47,643 nucleotides of DNA from Hymenobacteraceae bacterium (lineage in GTDB: Bacteria; Bacteroidota; Bacteroidia; Cytophagales; Flexibacteraceae): positions 1 through 47,643 of the forward strand of contig CANHCT010000006.1 in NCBI GenBank assembly GCA_947459175.1, given 5' to 3'. Of this stretch, positions 1-8,681 are shown in pieces. The translations under genes were made by a program, and so were the position numbers. Below the pieces are notes generated by a model, which saw only the letters and a list, made by a program, of their open reading frames with translations, did not search any database and was not told the DNA's origin. Position 1 is the first letter of the stretch. Each line of letters starts with the position of its first letter.

Positions 1-93
1 GGAAATCACCCTATGCCTAAAGGAGGACCAAAATTGGAGGATGCGGATATCTGCAAGATTCTTTCCTGGATAAACAAAGGAGTAAAACCTTAA
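1..93 (+). CDS. C-terminal fragment of a probable c-type cytochrome domain protein
   Basis: The window opens inside a gene. Frame 1 is open for 30 codons and stops at TAA 91-93. The fragment has a Met-Pro-x-Gly-Gly segment (MPKGGPKL), then an acidic stretch and a helix with ILSWINKGVK. This order, a methionine loop followed by a C-terminal helix ending in 'WI..G', is how many class I cytochrome c domains of Bacteroidota end, where the methionine would be the sixth haem ligand. The CXXCH haem site would lie before the window and is not seen. The stop is 13 nt before the DUF5777 gene, so the two are probably co-transcribed. The identification rests on about 30 residues and is tentative. Confidence 0.5.
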   Translation, partial: GNHPMPKGGPKLEDADICKILSWINKGVKP

Positions 94-106
94 TTTTCAA
101 GATTTT

Positions 107-979
107 ATGAGAAAAAAATTTTCTGCATTCCTCGCTTTGTTTCTGTTTTCATTCTTGCCGCTTTTGGCTCAGGACGACCTTTTGGGCATGCTCGATGGCG
201 GTCCGAAAAAGCCGGAACCGGTGAAGGCTACCTTTAAGACCACCCGACTGCTGAACGGCCACAGTGTGGAACAAGTGGCCTCCCGCCACCTTGACTTTCG
301 GATCAACCACCGCTTTGGCCTCCTCAATTCCGGTGCAGCTCAATTCTGGGGACTGGATTTTGCCCGTATTCGGCTGGGTTTGGAATATGGAATTACAGAC
401 CGCCTCATGGTGGGTATCGGCCGTAACAACTTCGGCGCCAAGGCTTTCGACGGATTTCTCAAATATAAACTCCTGCAGCAAACCAATACAGGTTCTGTTC
501 CTGTTTCGGTTTCCCTTCTGGGCACTATGGCCACCGATGTCAACAAGGCGCAAAACAGGACATCCCTGACCGACCGGACTACTTATGTAAGCCAGATTCT
601 GATTGCCAGAAAATTTTCCGAATCCTTTTCACTTCAGCTCAGCCCGACCTTCATTCACCGCAATCAGGTTTTGGATAAATCCCTGCGGCATGACCTTTTC
701 GCTCTCGGTATCGGAGGGAGAATAAAAATTACCAAAAGGACCAGTTTCAATGTGGAGTATTTTTACCTCTTCGATCCGAAGAAGGCTTCCGATCAGCCCA
801 TTGTGAACAACCTGAGCCTTGGATTTGATATTGAAACAGGGGGCCATGTTTTTCAACTCCATTTTACCAACAGCATTGGCCTGATAGAAAAAGATTTTAT
901 AGCAGGCACCACCCAAAAGTGGGACAAAGGTCAAATCAGCTACGGATTCAATGTGTCCAGAACTTTCAGTTTCCGCTGA
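107..979 (+). CDS. DUF5777-type outer-membrane beta-barrel protein
   Basis: A 290-residue protein with a signal peptide (residues 1-21, charged MRKK start, Phe/Leu-rich core, cleavage about A21/Q22). A short acidic linker with DDLLGMLDGG precedes a body of alternating hydrophobic and polar strands. The segment with VEQVASRHLDFRINHRFG, the LGLEYGITDRLMVGIG turn and a final aromatic strand ending in Phe-Arg fit the DUF5777 barrel family of Bacteroidota. The function of the family is not established. It is often found beside cytochrome c and YceI-type genes, and here a cytochrome-like tail lies just upstream, so a role with an envelope redox protein is possible. That last point is inference. Confidence 0.75.
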   Translation: MRKKFSAFLALFLFSFLPLLAQDDLLGMLDGGPKKPEPVKATFKTTRLLNGHSVEQVASRHLDFRINHRFGLLNSGAAQFWGLDFARIRLGLEYGITDRLMVGIGRNNFGAKAFDGFLKYKLLQQTNTGSVPVSVSLLGTMATDVNKAQNRTSLTDRTTYVSQILIARKFSESFSLQLSPTFIHRNQVLDKSLRHDLFALGIGGRIKITKRTSFNVEYFYLFDPKKASDQPIVNNLSLGFDIETGGHVFQLHFTNSIGLIEKDFIAGTTQKWDKGQISYGFNVSRTFSFR

Positions 980-995
980 TATCCTGTCAGTTAAT

Positions 996-2804
996 TCAGG
1001 CTTGCTCTGAAGGTCGGATGTCTTTTACCGACAATTGAAGGGTTTTGCGGTCCCTGAAATGGTTTTCTTCCAGATGAAAAACTATATCAAAAGGGTGGCC
1101 GCTGCATACCAGGTCCCAGTGCTGTCCGAGTCCGAAGCCTATTCCATCGAGTGCATAAGGTTTGCCTTCGTACACCAATTGGGGATGTACCAGATTGAAT
1201 TTGATGTGCGCAGACCCTCCGCTTTTGTTTTCCAGCAGACGGCTGAATCCTGAGTCTCTCACGCCAATTGCCGCAAACATGGGGTTCATATTTCCGGGAC
1301 CGAAGGGCTCCATCCGCTGAATCTGGCGAAACAAGGGATTCGAAATATCTGCAAGTGGCAAAATGGCATCTATCTGAATTACAGGCTGTAAATCCTCCTG
1401 AGAAAGCTGCTTTCTGGCTTCTTCCTCAAACGATTTTTGAAATGCTTCCAGATTTTCCCGGTGCAGGGTGAGCCCTGCGGCATGAAAATGTCCCCCGAAC
1501 TGAATCAGATGTTCGCTGCAGGATTCCAGGGCTTTGTACAGGTCAAAACCGGCCACAGACCTGCCGGAACCGGTCAGTTTTCCGTTGGATTCTGTAAGGA
1601 TAATGGTGGGCCTGTAAAATTGCTCAATGCAGCGGGAGGCCACAATTCCGATTACGCCTTTGTGCCAGTGGGGCTGAAAAAGAACGGTAGAAAATGCATC
1701 GAGGCTTTCCTGTGTGGCACAAATGAGCCCGATGGCTTCCCGGGTTATGCTTTTATCCAGTTCCTTTCTTTCCACATTCTGGTCGTCCACCTTGCCGGCA
1801 AATTGCAGGGCATCCTCTACCGTTTCAGAAATCAAAAGTTGAACAGCACCAAGTCCGTGGCCTATCCGGCCCGCCGCGTTGATTCGGGGTCCGAGTCCAA
1901 AAACCAGCCTGTCTACTTTCAGATTGAATTTTTCGCCTTCTGCCGGCTTAAATCCGGCTACACGGATGAGCGCTTCCACACCCGGTGAGGGCTGGTTGTT
2001 GATTTGCTCCAGTCCGAGGTGCATAAACATCCGGTTTTCGCCTGTAATGGGCACAATATCAGACCCGATGCTGATGGCCAGCAGCTCCAGTTGCCGAAAA
2101 AGGTGATCGGTATCCAGGTTTCCGGAAATACAGAGGGCATGCATCAGCTTAAAGCCCACACCGCAACCCGAAAGTTCTTTGAAGGGATACGGGCAATCGG
2201 CTCTTTTGGGGTCGAGCACGGCTGCCGCAGCCGGCAGTTCATTGCCCGGCAAATGGTGGTCGCAGATGATGAAGTCAATTCCCTTTTCAGCAGCATACCG
2301 CACTTTGTCTGTGGCTTTTATCCCGCAGTCAAGCGCAATGATGAGGCTGATTCCGTTTTCTTCAGCCTTGTCTATTCCGGCAAAAGAAATGCCGTACCCT
2401 TCCTGATACCGGTCGGGGATGTAGCACATCAAATTTGGATAAATAGGATATAAAAATCTGTATACCAGCGCAGTAGCCGTAGTTCCGTCAACATCATAGT
2501 CGCCGAAAATCATGATTTTTTCTCCGCTTGCTATGGCTTTCTCCAGGCGTTCCACGGCTTTGTCCATATCCTTCATCAGGAAGGGGTCGTGGGTTTGGGC
2601 AATACCGGGATTGAAAAAACTTCGGAGTTCGTCTTCTTTTCTGATGCCCCTTTGCCAGAGCAATTGGGCTACCAATGGATTCAGTCCTTTGATATTCAGG
2701 AGTTTATCAAATTCATCTTCCTCAATTTCCGAAGGGAAAAGCCATTTTTTGGCGGGGCGTGTTTTCAGAATTTCGTTCAGTTCAGCAGGGATGTTTTCTG
2801 TCAT
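996..2804 (-). CDS. recJ: Single-stranded-DNA-specific 5'-3' exonuclease RecJ
   Basis: A 602-residue protein of normal RecJ length. It degrades single-stranded DNA 5' to 3' in recombination and mismatch or base-excision repair. The DHH phosphoesterase motifs are intact: DYDVDG (102-107), LDCG (158-161) and DHH (182-184). A GRIGHG segment follows the core, and the DHHA1 nucleic-acid-binding motif (QFGGHFHAAG) lies further on, followed by a C-terminal OB-like part. The ATG (2804-2802) overlaps the TGA of the upstream gene as ATGA, so translation is probably coupled. The 3' end converges on the DUF5777 gene with 16 bp between them and no clear hairpin terminator. Confidence 0.95.
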   Translation of the reverse strand: MTENIPAELNEILKTRPAKKWLFPSEIEEDEFDKLLNIKGLNPLVAQLLWQRGIRKEDELRSFFNPGIAQTHDPFLMKDMDKAVERLEKAIASGEKIMIFGDYDVDGTTATALVYRFLYPIYPNLMCYIPDRYQEGYGISFAGIDKAEENGISLIIALDCGIKATDKVRYAAEKGIDFIICDHHLPGNELPAAAAVLDPKRADCPYPFKELSGCGVGFKLMHALCISGNLDTDHLFRQLELLAISIGSDIVPITGENRMFMHLGLEQINNQPSPGVEALIRVAGFKPAEGEKFNLKVDRLVFGLGPRINAAGRIGHGLGAVQLLISETVEDALQFAGKVDDQNVERKELDKSITREAIGLICATQESLDAFSTVLFQPHWHKGVIGIVASRCIEQFYRPTIILTESNGKLTGSGRSVAGFDLYKALESCSEHLIQFGGHFHAAGLTLHRENLEAFQKSFEEEARKQLSQEDLQPVIQIDAILPLADISNPLFRQIQRMEPFGPGNMNPMFAAIGVRDSGFSRLLENKSGGSAHIKFNLVHPQLVYEGKPYALDGIGFGLGQHWDLVCSGHPFDIVFHLEENHFRDRKTLQLSVKDIRPSEQA

Positions 2805-4012
2805 TTTATTGCTTTTTCGGGTTCAAAGTAGGCGGTACTGCCTCCAACCCAGGTTTTATTTTTATTGAATTTCACACCCATCATCACCCCTTTGCTCAGG
2901 CGAATCAGGTTGGTACAGGCAATGGGTAACGGCTCGCCCTGCGGCCAGAGGTACAGCATCCGGATTTCAGTTTTAACACTGTCGCCATCCGCTGTTTTCA
3001 GGGCAGGTGCATAGTAGATTTTCTTTTGAAGAATGTAGTTCTCCGGATCTTTTATGGGCAGGATATCCTCCGGTTTTACATCGTAAATCACACCGGTTCC
3101 GGCAAAAGAAAAGAGGGGTTTCAGAACATAGTTTTCTAAATCCTTCGGATAATTGCCTTGATAATCAGACAAGTATTTGGTTTCCGGAAAAAACTCTCCC
3201 GACAAAAGCGGCATGGAAAACTTGGAAATCCTGAAAAACCAATTCGGATGTCCGGCCCATTCCACCTCCACATCATCGGTCATGGAAAAATTGGTTTTCA
3301 GATCCGGACGGCTCTCCAGTTCATCAAAGATTACCCGGTTGTAAATTCTTTTGATTTCAATTTCCCTTCCTTCAGCTTCGTAATATAATTTTCTTCCCTT
3401 CTTTTTGATCTCTGATATGCAAACAAAGGGTACTCCGAAATTTTCCTTCACGCAGTAAAAATCAATCCGGGTTTTCTGCAAATCGGGTTCTATATCCATG
3501 AGGACCACATTTTCCGGTGGGTGTCCGTTGGTGATGACTTTTCCCAGCAACTCAAGGTACGATTTGGAACTGAGCCCGCTGAACAGGTATTCCAGATGCG
3601 GGGGAATATCAAAAAACGTGGGAAAAGCTTTGGACACCATATCCTGAAAGGCGAATAAGGAAGGAAATCCTTGCATTTCAATGAGTTGCGGAACTAGCTC
3701 CCCTCGTTCATCCTCACAGATTGCAAAATCTATGGCCAGAAATTCGGTATGAGGAGTTTCGCCCGGAACATATTTTCCTTCCGGAATGGCCCGGTCTGTT
3801 TTGGCTTTGAATCCGGGTTCTGAAATGACCCTGATGATGTCGTCGCATGCACTAAAAATTTTCTTTCTCAATGCCAGCGGAATAAATACCGGGGTTTCAG
3901 CGATTCTGAATTCTATTTCAAACCCGAAGCGGCTGTTCAGAAATTCTTTAAACGCCCCGTACTTTTCGGGAGTAAATGCCTGATTGTAAGCCTCTCTGAT
4001 TTCCTTAATCAC
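2801..4012 (-). CDS. Uncharacterised ATP-grasp-like protein, upstream partner of recJ
   Basis: A 403-residue soluble protein. I do not recognise a named family with certainty. The C-terminal half has features of an ATP-grasp fold: a VLKP strand (296-299) with a nucleotide-type lysine, a glycine loop FAGTG (303-307), a hinge-like YILQKK (326-331), TEIRMLYLW (348-356) with an acidic metal-ligand candidate E349, and a terminal NLIRLSKG (368-375). The N-terminal half has acidic and aromatic motifs such as IEMQGFPSL (111-119). The order resembles the glutathionylspermidine-synthase-like or circularly permuted ATP-grasp groups, so it may ligate a carboxylate to an amine; the substrate is unknown. 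The start is GTG (4012), because an in-frame TAA lies 24 nt upstream and no ATG is near. The 4-bp overlap with recJ suggests coupling. Confidence 0.65.
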   Translation of the reverse strand: MIKEIREAYNQAFTPEKYGAFKEFLNSRFGFEIEFRIAETPVFIPLALRKKIFSACDDIIRVISEPGFKAKTDRAIPEGKYVPGETPHTEFLAIDFAICEDERGELVPQLIEMQGFPSLFAFQDMVSKAFPTFFDIPPHLEYLFSGLSSKSYLELLGKVITNGHPPENVVLMDIEPDLQKTRIDFYCVKENFGVPFVCISEIKKKGRKLYYEAEGREIEIKRIYNRVIFDELESRPDLKTNFSMTDDVEVEWAGHPNWFFRISKFSMPLLSGEFFPETKYLSDYQGNYPKDLENYVLKPLFSFAGTGVIYDVKPEDILPIKDPENYILQKKIYYAPALKTADGDSVKTEIRMLYLWPQGEPLPIACTNLIRLSKGVMMGVKFNKNKTWVGGSTAYFEPEKAIK

Positions 4013-4145
4013 GGTGGTATTTGCTTTTTTCCTTTACAGTCCTAAAAAAATTTTGAGTTCTTATCCGGAATGTCAGTCAAAAATTTGCTTTGGCAAACCA
4101 TCGGAAAATATTGGGCCAAACTTTCTGTTTTGGGTTCAGGTGCTT

Positions 4146-4958
4146 TCATTTCTGTATTTTTTTTAGGAGGTTTTCGTTCTCTTTTTCAAGGGTTTGGGCG
4201 ATAACGGAGAAGACTTTCTCTTTCAGATCATCCAGATTTTTTTCATCATCCTTGTCCTCAGTATCGGCGGGAAATACCGGCGGATGGATGATGGATTTGC
4301 AATAATAAAAATTTGGCAGCCATTTGCCATCATCGGGCAAAATATACCAATTGTAGCAAATGGTGACCGGCACGATGGGAACCTTCTCCTGCATGGCCAG
4401 GCGGAAAGCCCCGTCTTTGAACTCGTTCAGGCCAGGCTGAATTTCGGTATGAATACTGCCTTCCGGAAATATCACCAGACTTCGCCCTGCCGACAATTTT
4501 TTTCTGCTGGCTTTTAACGCCTTGATTCTTCCCTCCTTTGAGCCCCTTTCCACAATTACATGGAGATTGCGGAACATAAATCCGAAAACAGGGATACGAC
4601 CCAAAGAGGCCTTCCCCATAAATGCCGGAAAGCCCGGCAAAATGTAGGTCAGCAGGGGGATATCGAGAAAGGAACCATGGTTGCTGACATAGATTATGGG
4701 CACTCCTTTGGGGATGTGATGTTTCCCTATGGTTTTTACCCGCAGAAATGCCATAGGAAAAAAAATGTAGCACCAGATTTGATTGAAAAAGGCCATCCAG
4801 TTTTCCATCCTTTTAATCCGTATGCACAGATAGAAAAAAGGAAACAGCACAACAAAGCCCGCAAGCCACCAGCTTCCGGACCAGATGATATAGAGTCGCC
4901 TGACAAAGGCCCGGATTCTGTTTTCCTTTTTTGATTGAAGTACGCTTGGATTTGCCAA
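4146..4958 (-). CDS. plsC: 1-acyl-sn-glycerol-3-phosphate acyltransferase (PlsC family)
   Basis: A 270-residue membrane-associated acyltransferase that would add the second acyl chain to lysophosphatidic acid, or act on a related lysolipid. Motif I is NHGSFLD (HX4D, H94-D99) and motif III is FPEGS (164-168). N-terminal hydrophobic segments at about 24-47 and 60-72 anchor it in the inner membrane. The C-terminus is charged and probably coiled (repeated EKENENLLKK). The reading frame allows only a TTG start (4958); the next methionine (M51) would remove the first membrane segment, and an in-frame stop lies 18 nt upstream of the TTG. It lies 133 nt before the ATP-grasp gene. Lipid A or ornithine-lipid acyltransferases share these motifs, so the exact substrate is open. 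Confidence 0.85.
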   Translation of the reverse strand: MANPSVLQSKKENRIRAFVRRLYIIWSGSWWLAGFVVLFPFFYLCIRIKRMENWMAFFNQIWCYIFFPMAFLRVKTIGKHHIPKGVPIIYVSNHGSFLDIPLLTYILPGFPAFMGKASLGRIPVFGFMFRNLHVIVERGSKEGRIKALKASRKKLSAGRSLVIFPEGSIHTEIQPGLNEFKDGAFRLAMQEKVPIVPVTICYNWYILPDDGKWLPNFYYCKSIIHPPVFPADTEDKDDEKNLDDLKEKVFSVIAQTLEKENENLLKKIQK

Positions 4959-5008
4959 AGAATTAAATTGTATTATTCAAATAAAAACACAAAATGCACG
5001 TAACTTTT

Positions 5009-5039
5009 TTTGTACTATTCAAACTTTTGCTTACTATTG
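5009..5039 (+). promoter_or_regulatory. Bacteroidota-type promoter of the 5080 gene
   Basis: TTTG (5009-5012), 19 nt, then TACTATTG (5032-5039), a 7 of 8 match to the TAnnTTTG -7 box. It lies 40 nt before the ATG at 5080. The spacing equals that of the other promoters in the window. Confidence 0.6.
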
Positions 5040-5079
5040 CCTTATCAATCGCCCCAAAAGGCAAACAAAGGAATTCTTT

Positions 5080-5640
5080 ATGAAAAAGTTATTACTCGCT
5101 TTTGTTTTTACATTGCCTATGATTTTCGGGATTTCTGCTTTCGGTCAGAGTTCAGAGACCATCAAGACCATTTTATCTAATTCCTGGGTAAAGAAATATA
5201 AAAAACTCAAAAACGATTTAGAGGACAAGGCCACTTATGCCAAAGGACTGAAGAATGTAAAAGAATCTGACCTAAAAGAACTGGAAAGGGCCTACAACAA
5301 GACTTCTCAGAAGTTGGAAAAATGGCTGGATGATGTGGTGTATACGATTGGAAACAATCCTAAAGAATCCATCGAACTGATGTCTAAGGGAAAAATCAAC
5401 CAGCAACTGAAGGAGGAACTGCTTGCGGTGTTTACTTATTATTCAAGTGAATTCCTTACCTGCTACGAAGAAATTACAGGCGATCAGGGCCGGAATTTAT
5501 TCACCCATTCCCGTCTGATGGAAGATGGTCAGCCTTCCGGTACTGTTACCGAAGCCGACAAACAAAAAATTGAAAAGGATGAATTGCAATCCTCATTCAA
5601 AAAGCCTTTGGTTCCCAGCGATTGGAATACACTCAATTAA
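5080..5640 (+). CDS. Small exported helical protein of unknown function
   Basis: A 186-residue protein not recognised from sequence. It has a clear signal peptide (MKKLLLAF start, hydrophobic core to about residue 22, cleavage near AFGQ). The mature part is lysine- and glutamate-rich and probably helical, with runs such as KKYKKLKNDLEDKA, and it contains no cysteine pair or catalytic motif I can name. It is monocistronic, with its own promoter (5009-5039) and a strong terminator (5662-5689). It is probably periplasmic. Confidence 0.75.
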   Translation: MKKLLLAFVFTLPMIFGISAFGQSSETIKTILSNSWVKKYKKLKNDLEDKATYAKGLKNVKESDLKELERAYNKTSQKLEKWLDDVVYTIGNNPKESIELMSKGKINQQLKEELLAVFTYYSSEFLTCYEEITGDQGRNLFTHSRLMEDGQPSGTVTEADKQKIEKDELQSSFKKPLVPSDWNTLN

Positions 5641-5661
5641 CAAATTGAAAATTTTTAACAG

Positions 5662-5689
5662 GACCATCCGGCCGGGTGGTCTTTTTTTT
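5662..5689 (+). terminator. Rho-independent terminator after the 5080 gene
   Basis: The 8-bp stem GACCATCC / GGGTGGTC (5662-5681, one G-T pair, loop GGCC) is followed directly by eight T (5682-5689). It starts 22 nt after the stop codon. Confidence 0.9.
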
Positions 5690-5907
5690 GCCCGTAAAAA
5701 GGGTGGCAGTAATTTCCGCCATTCCCCGAAAAAGAGTTTTGTGGGCTGATAATTCCGATATTTCAGTTTATTCTGCTGCCCGTGTTTTGAAATAATTTTA
5801 AATTTAATGGTAGCCATTTCGCTCCTTTCAGCCTTTGGAATCCGATTTTGGGCTATTTGCCTCAAAAAACCCGATGTTTATTCCTTTCTTTGAGCCGTAT
5901 TTTTTTC

Positions 5908-6630
5908 ATGGATCCCATCAAAAGACTTTCCATCGTCATTCCCGCCTACAACGAAGGCCCGACCATTCATCACATTCTGAACCGGGTAAAAGCCGTAACG
6001 CTTATTCAGGGAATTGAAAAAGAAATCATCATCGTAAATGACTGTTCCCGGGACAATACCGAGGAAGCCATTCTGAAATACCGGGATGAAAATCCGGACC
6101 TCAATATTCAGTATTTCAGGCACGAAGTAAACCAGGGAAAGGGAGCTGCTCTCCATACCGGCATATCCAAAGCTACAGGCGAATACCTGATTATTCAGGA
6201 TGCTGATCTGGAATACGATCCGGAAGAATACAACATTTTGCTGGGCCCGGTTGTAAGGGGAGATGCCGATGTGGTGTATGGTTCGAGGTTTATGGGCGGC
6301 AACCCGCACCGAATGCTTTTTTTCTGGCATACCATTGGAAATAATTTTCTGACTTTCCTTTCTAATATGTTTTCCAATCTGAATATGACAGACATGGAAA
6401 CCTGCTATAAATTGTTCAGAACCCAAATCATTCAGGGCATCAGACTGGAAGAAAAAAGGTTTGGGTTCGAACCGGAAGTTACGGCCAAAATTGCCAGGGT
6501 CCCTAAAATCCGGATATATGAGGTGGGCATATCGTATTATGGCAGAACCTACGAAGAAGGGAAAAAAATTGGTTGGAGGGATGGTTTTCGGGCCATTTAC
6601 TGTATTCTGAAATACAACCTGTTCCGGTGA
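5908..6630 (+). CDS. Family 2 glycosyltransferase (dolichyl-phosphate mannose synthase-like)
   Basis: A 240-residue GT-A glycosyltransferase. The nucleotide-sugar site is visible: IPAYNE (11-16), VNDCSRDNT (43-51), NQGKGAAL (75-82) and the metal-binding DADLEYD (98-104). YGSRFMGG and a C-terminal KIGWRDG segment match DPM1-type enzymes that transfer sugar to a polyprenyl phosphate. No membrane helix follows the catalytic domain. The frame is open to 5848, but the ATG at 5908 places the start directly before the first beta strand and is preferred. The next gene begins 16 nt after the stop and encodes a membrane protein, so the pair may act together in envelope glycan assembly. That pairing is inference. 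Confidence 0.88.
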   Translation: MDPIKRLSIVIPAYNEGPTIHHILNRVKAVTLIQGIEKEIIIVNDCSRDNTEEAILKYRDENPDLNIQYFRHEVNQGKGAALHTGISKATGEYLIIQDADLEYDPEEYNILLGPVVRGDADVVYGSRFMGGNPHRMLFFWHTIGNNFLTFLSNMFSNLNMTDMETCYKLFRTQIIQGIRLEEKRFGFEPEVTAKIARVPKIRIYEVGISYYGRTYEEGKKIGWRDGFRAIYCILKYNLFR

Positions 6631-6646
6631 TTCCGGATCCCTGAAA

Positions 6647-8347
6647 ATGCTCCTTATTGCTCTTTACGGCATCCTTTTGTCGGTCTCTTTTTGGGGATGG
6701 GGCAATTTGTTTTCAAGGTTTCCGGGGAAGAGTGATCTATCGGATCATGTTTCTGCGGCAGCTTATTTTTTCACCGGTCTTTCTTTTGTCGGGGTTATCT
6801 GCTCTCTGCTATGGTGTTTCATTCCCGTAAATATTTCAACAGGAATTTTTCTGATCTTCTTCGGAACCGGATACTTTTTTCTAAATTCTACGAAAAGTCC
6901 GGGATGGGTTATTCTCAATCCATGGTTTTTGGTCTTCCTGATCAGCTTTTCGATTTCACTTTTGGTAAAAGCCGCTGCAAGTTCCTCTTATTACGACAGC
7001 GGTCTTTATTACATTCAAACCATCAAATGGATTGGTGAATATGCTCCGGTTCCCGGACTGGCCAATTTGCACATCCGTTTTGGAAATGCCTCTGCCTGGC
7101 ACATTTTAATTGCAGCATTTGATCCTCATTCTCAAACCGGATTCCATTTCGATGATTTGGGGGAATTGATGTTTCTGTGGTTTGTGGCTTTCCATGGCTG
7201 GAATGCCATTCATATCAAAGGCTTTGAGCGGTATTTCAGTCTTGGTTTGCTGATAATTTCCGCATTTTTTTCCTTGCCAATGCTTTCTTCGCCGAGCCCG
7301 GATTTGGCCTGTGGCATACTGGGAATGCAAACGCTTTGGCAGTTCCGGCAATTTCTTTTGGTATGGGATTCTAAGCAAGCCAATCAATTGAATCGCAAGG
7401 GTTTGGCAATATTTATTCAAAGCATTTTTCTTGTCCAGATTAAGCTTTCTTCCTTTCCGTTCGTCCTTGTTGCAATTCTGCTGTTTTTCCTTGCTCTCAG
7501 AGAAAGAAGGATGAAAATTTCCCTGCTCTTCGCTTTTTTCGGGTTGATGTCGGGTTTGGCTTTGTTTTACCGAAGCTACATTCTGACAGGCTATCTGTTT
7601 TTTCCGGCAATAAAAGGTCCTTTTCAGCCCGATTGGAGGGTTTCGGATGCTTCGGTTTCCGATTACATGAATGGTGTGCGTGGCTTTGCCCGACACATCC
7701 TGAGTCAGGCTGAACTTTCCGGGGGATTGAACTATAATCAAATCGGGCAGTGGACTTTTTTTGATTGGTTTCCCGTTTGGGCCGCCGAAAGGCCGGCTTT
7801 GGAATGGGCAATCCTTATCCCTGCAGTATTGGGCTGGATTTTATTGGTCCGGTTTTCAGCCTCTTTTGTAAGGGTTTCATTTAAAGACCATTGGCAACTT
7901 GCTTTTTTTACCTGGCTTTCGGGTATGATGCTGCTCTTTTGGTTTTCCAATGCGCCGGACATCCGCTTCGGGATGGCCGTATTGGGTATTGGTTTTTCTT
8001 TTTGCTTTGCATCTGCTTCAAAACTGATAAGGGCGTATTTTATCAACTGGGATTCAAAGCTTTATATTGAATTTGCTTTGACTCTGATTTCTTTTTTTAT
8101 TTTGGTTTTTTATCGTGATCTCAGGCCCTGGAAGCACAATCTGATTTCGCCCCCTCCATTCCCCGAATGTGCCGTTTCAAAAGTTCAATCCGGTGCCGGA
8201 TTTGTATATTATTTTCCGGTTCCAAAACCGGAAAACCCACATACAGACCAATGCTGGGATGCACCGCTGCCTTGTGCTCCCAAATTGACGGAAGGTCTTC
8301 GCTTTCGGGGACCCCGCTTGCAGGACGGATTCCGAATTGAAAAATAA
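6647..8347 (+). CDS. Polytopic membrane protein, possibly LIC_10190-like
   Basis: A 566-residue protein with about ten to twelve hydrophobic segments spread over residues 1-480 and a short soluble tail. The first helix contains a WGWG motif, and an extracytoplasmic-looking segment near 108-130 has SSSYYDSGLYYIQTIKW, a pattern found in GT-C-like membrane proteins. It resembles the LIC_10190 membrane protein family of Bacteroidota and spirochaetes, though that assignment is from memory of the pattern. It is probably co-transcribed with the DPM1-like transferase upstream (16-nt gap), which would supply a lipid-linked sugar donor. No catalytic residue can be named. Confidence 0.7.
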   Translation: MLLIALYGILLSVSFWGWGNLFSRFPGKSDLSDHVSAAAYFFTGLSFVGVICSLLWCFIPVNISTGIFLIFFGTGYFFLNSTKSPGWVILNPWFLVFLISFSISLLVKAAASSSYYDSGLYYIQTIKWIGEYAPVPGLANLHIRFGNASAWHILIAAFDPHSQTGFHFDDLGELMFLWFVAFHGWNAIHIKGFERYFSLGLLIISAFFSLPMLSSPSPDLACGILGMQTLWQFRQFLLVWDSKQANQLNRKGLAIFIQSIFLVQIKLSSFPFVLVAILLFFLALRERRMKISLLFAFFGLMSGLALFYRSYILTGYLFFPAIKGPFQPDWRVSDASVSDYMNGVRGFARHILSQAELSGGLNYNQIGQWTFFDWFPVWAAERPALEWAILIPAVLGWILLVRFSASFVRVSFKDHWQLAFFTWLSGMMLLFWFSNAPDIRFGMAVLGIGFSFCFASASKLIRAYFINWDSKLYIEFALTLISFFILVFYRDLRPWKHNLISPPPFPECAVSKVQSGAGFVYYFPVPKPENPHTDQCWDAPLPCAPKLTEGLRFRGPRLQDGFRIEK

Positions 8348-8364
8348 TGTAAATTACCTTTAAT

Positions 8365-8604
8365 ATGCGAGTAGTCAAGGAGTTTGCCCTCAGTGCCCAA
8401 GTGAAGTGCACCATCTTTTCATGGAACGGCAAGTATCTGGTGAAACTGGAAAATGGCCCGCTGGAACAGACCTATAAAATATCCGAATTGGATATTGCCT
8501 CGCCCGACGAATTGGAAACATGGATTCAGAGTTCTGCTTTTCAGCAAAGCGCTGCTGCGGTTTTCCAAGAAATGGACTCATCTCTGGATGCCCTATTCTC
8601 CTGA
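8365..8604 (+). CDS. Small hypothetical protein, 79 residues
   Basis: A compact acidic protein that starts at ATG 8365, 17 nt after the membrane-protein stop. The sequence looks like a real small domain: three short strands (VKCTIFSWNGKYLVKLE), then an acidic helix and the ending DSSLDALFS. There is no signal peptide, cysteine or known motif. Product unknown. Its 3' end lies before the TTG start of the peptidase gene, so it should not be read as part of the longer 8520 frame. Confidence 0.6.
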   Translation: MRVVKEFALSAQVKCTIFSWNGKYLVKLENGPLEQTYKISELDIASPDELETWIQSSAFQQSAAAVFQEMDSSLDALFS

Positions 8605-8681
8605 TTTTGAAAATAAATGAAAAAAGGCGGAAGCAGAAGAAAGGCTTTTGCATTTTTGCCTCTTCAACAACCGGATTAACC

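Noticed and set aside
5593-5865. 90-residue minus-strand frame
   Set aside because: It runs across the end of the 5080 gene and through its terminator, and the protein looks random and basic.
8520-8681. N-terminal extension of the S9 peptidase frame
   Set aside because: It overlaps the 79-residue gene, has no export signal, and a signal peptide begins exactly at the TTG at 8682.
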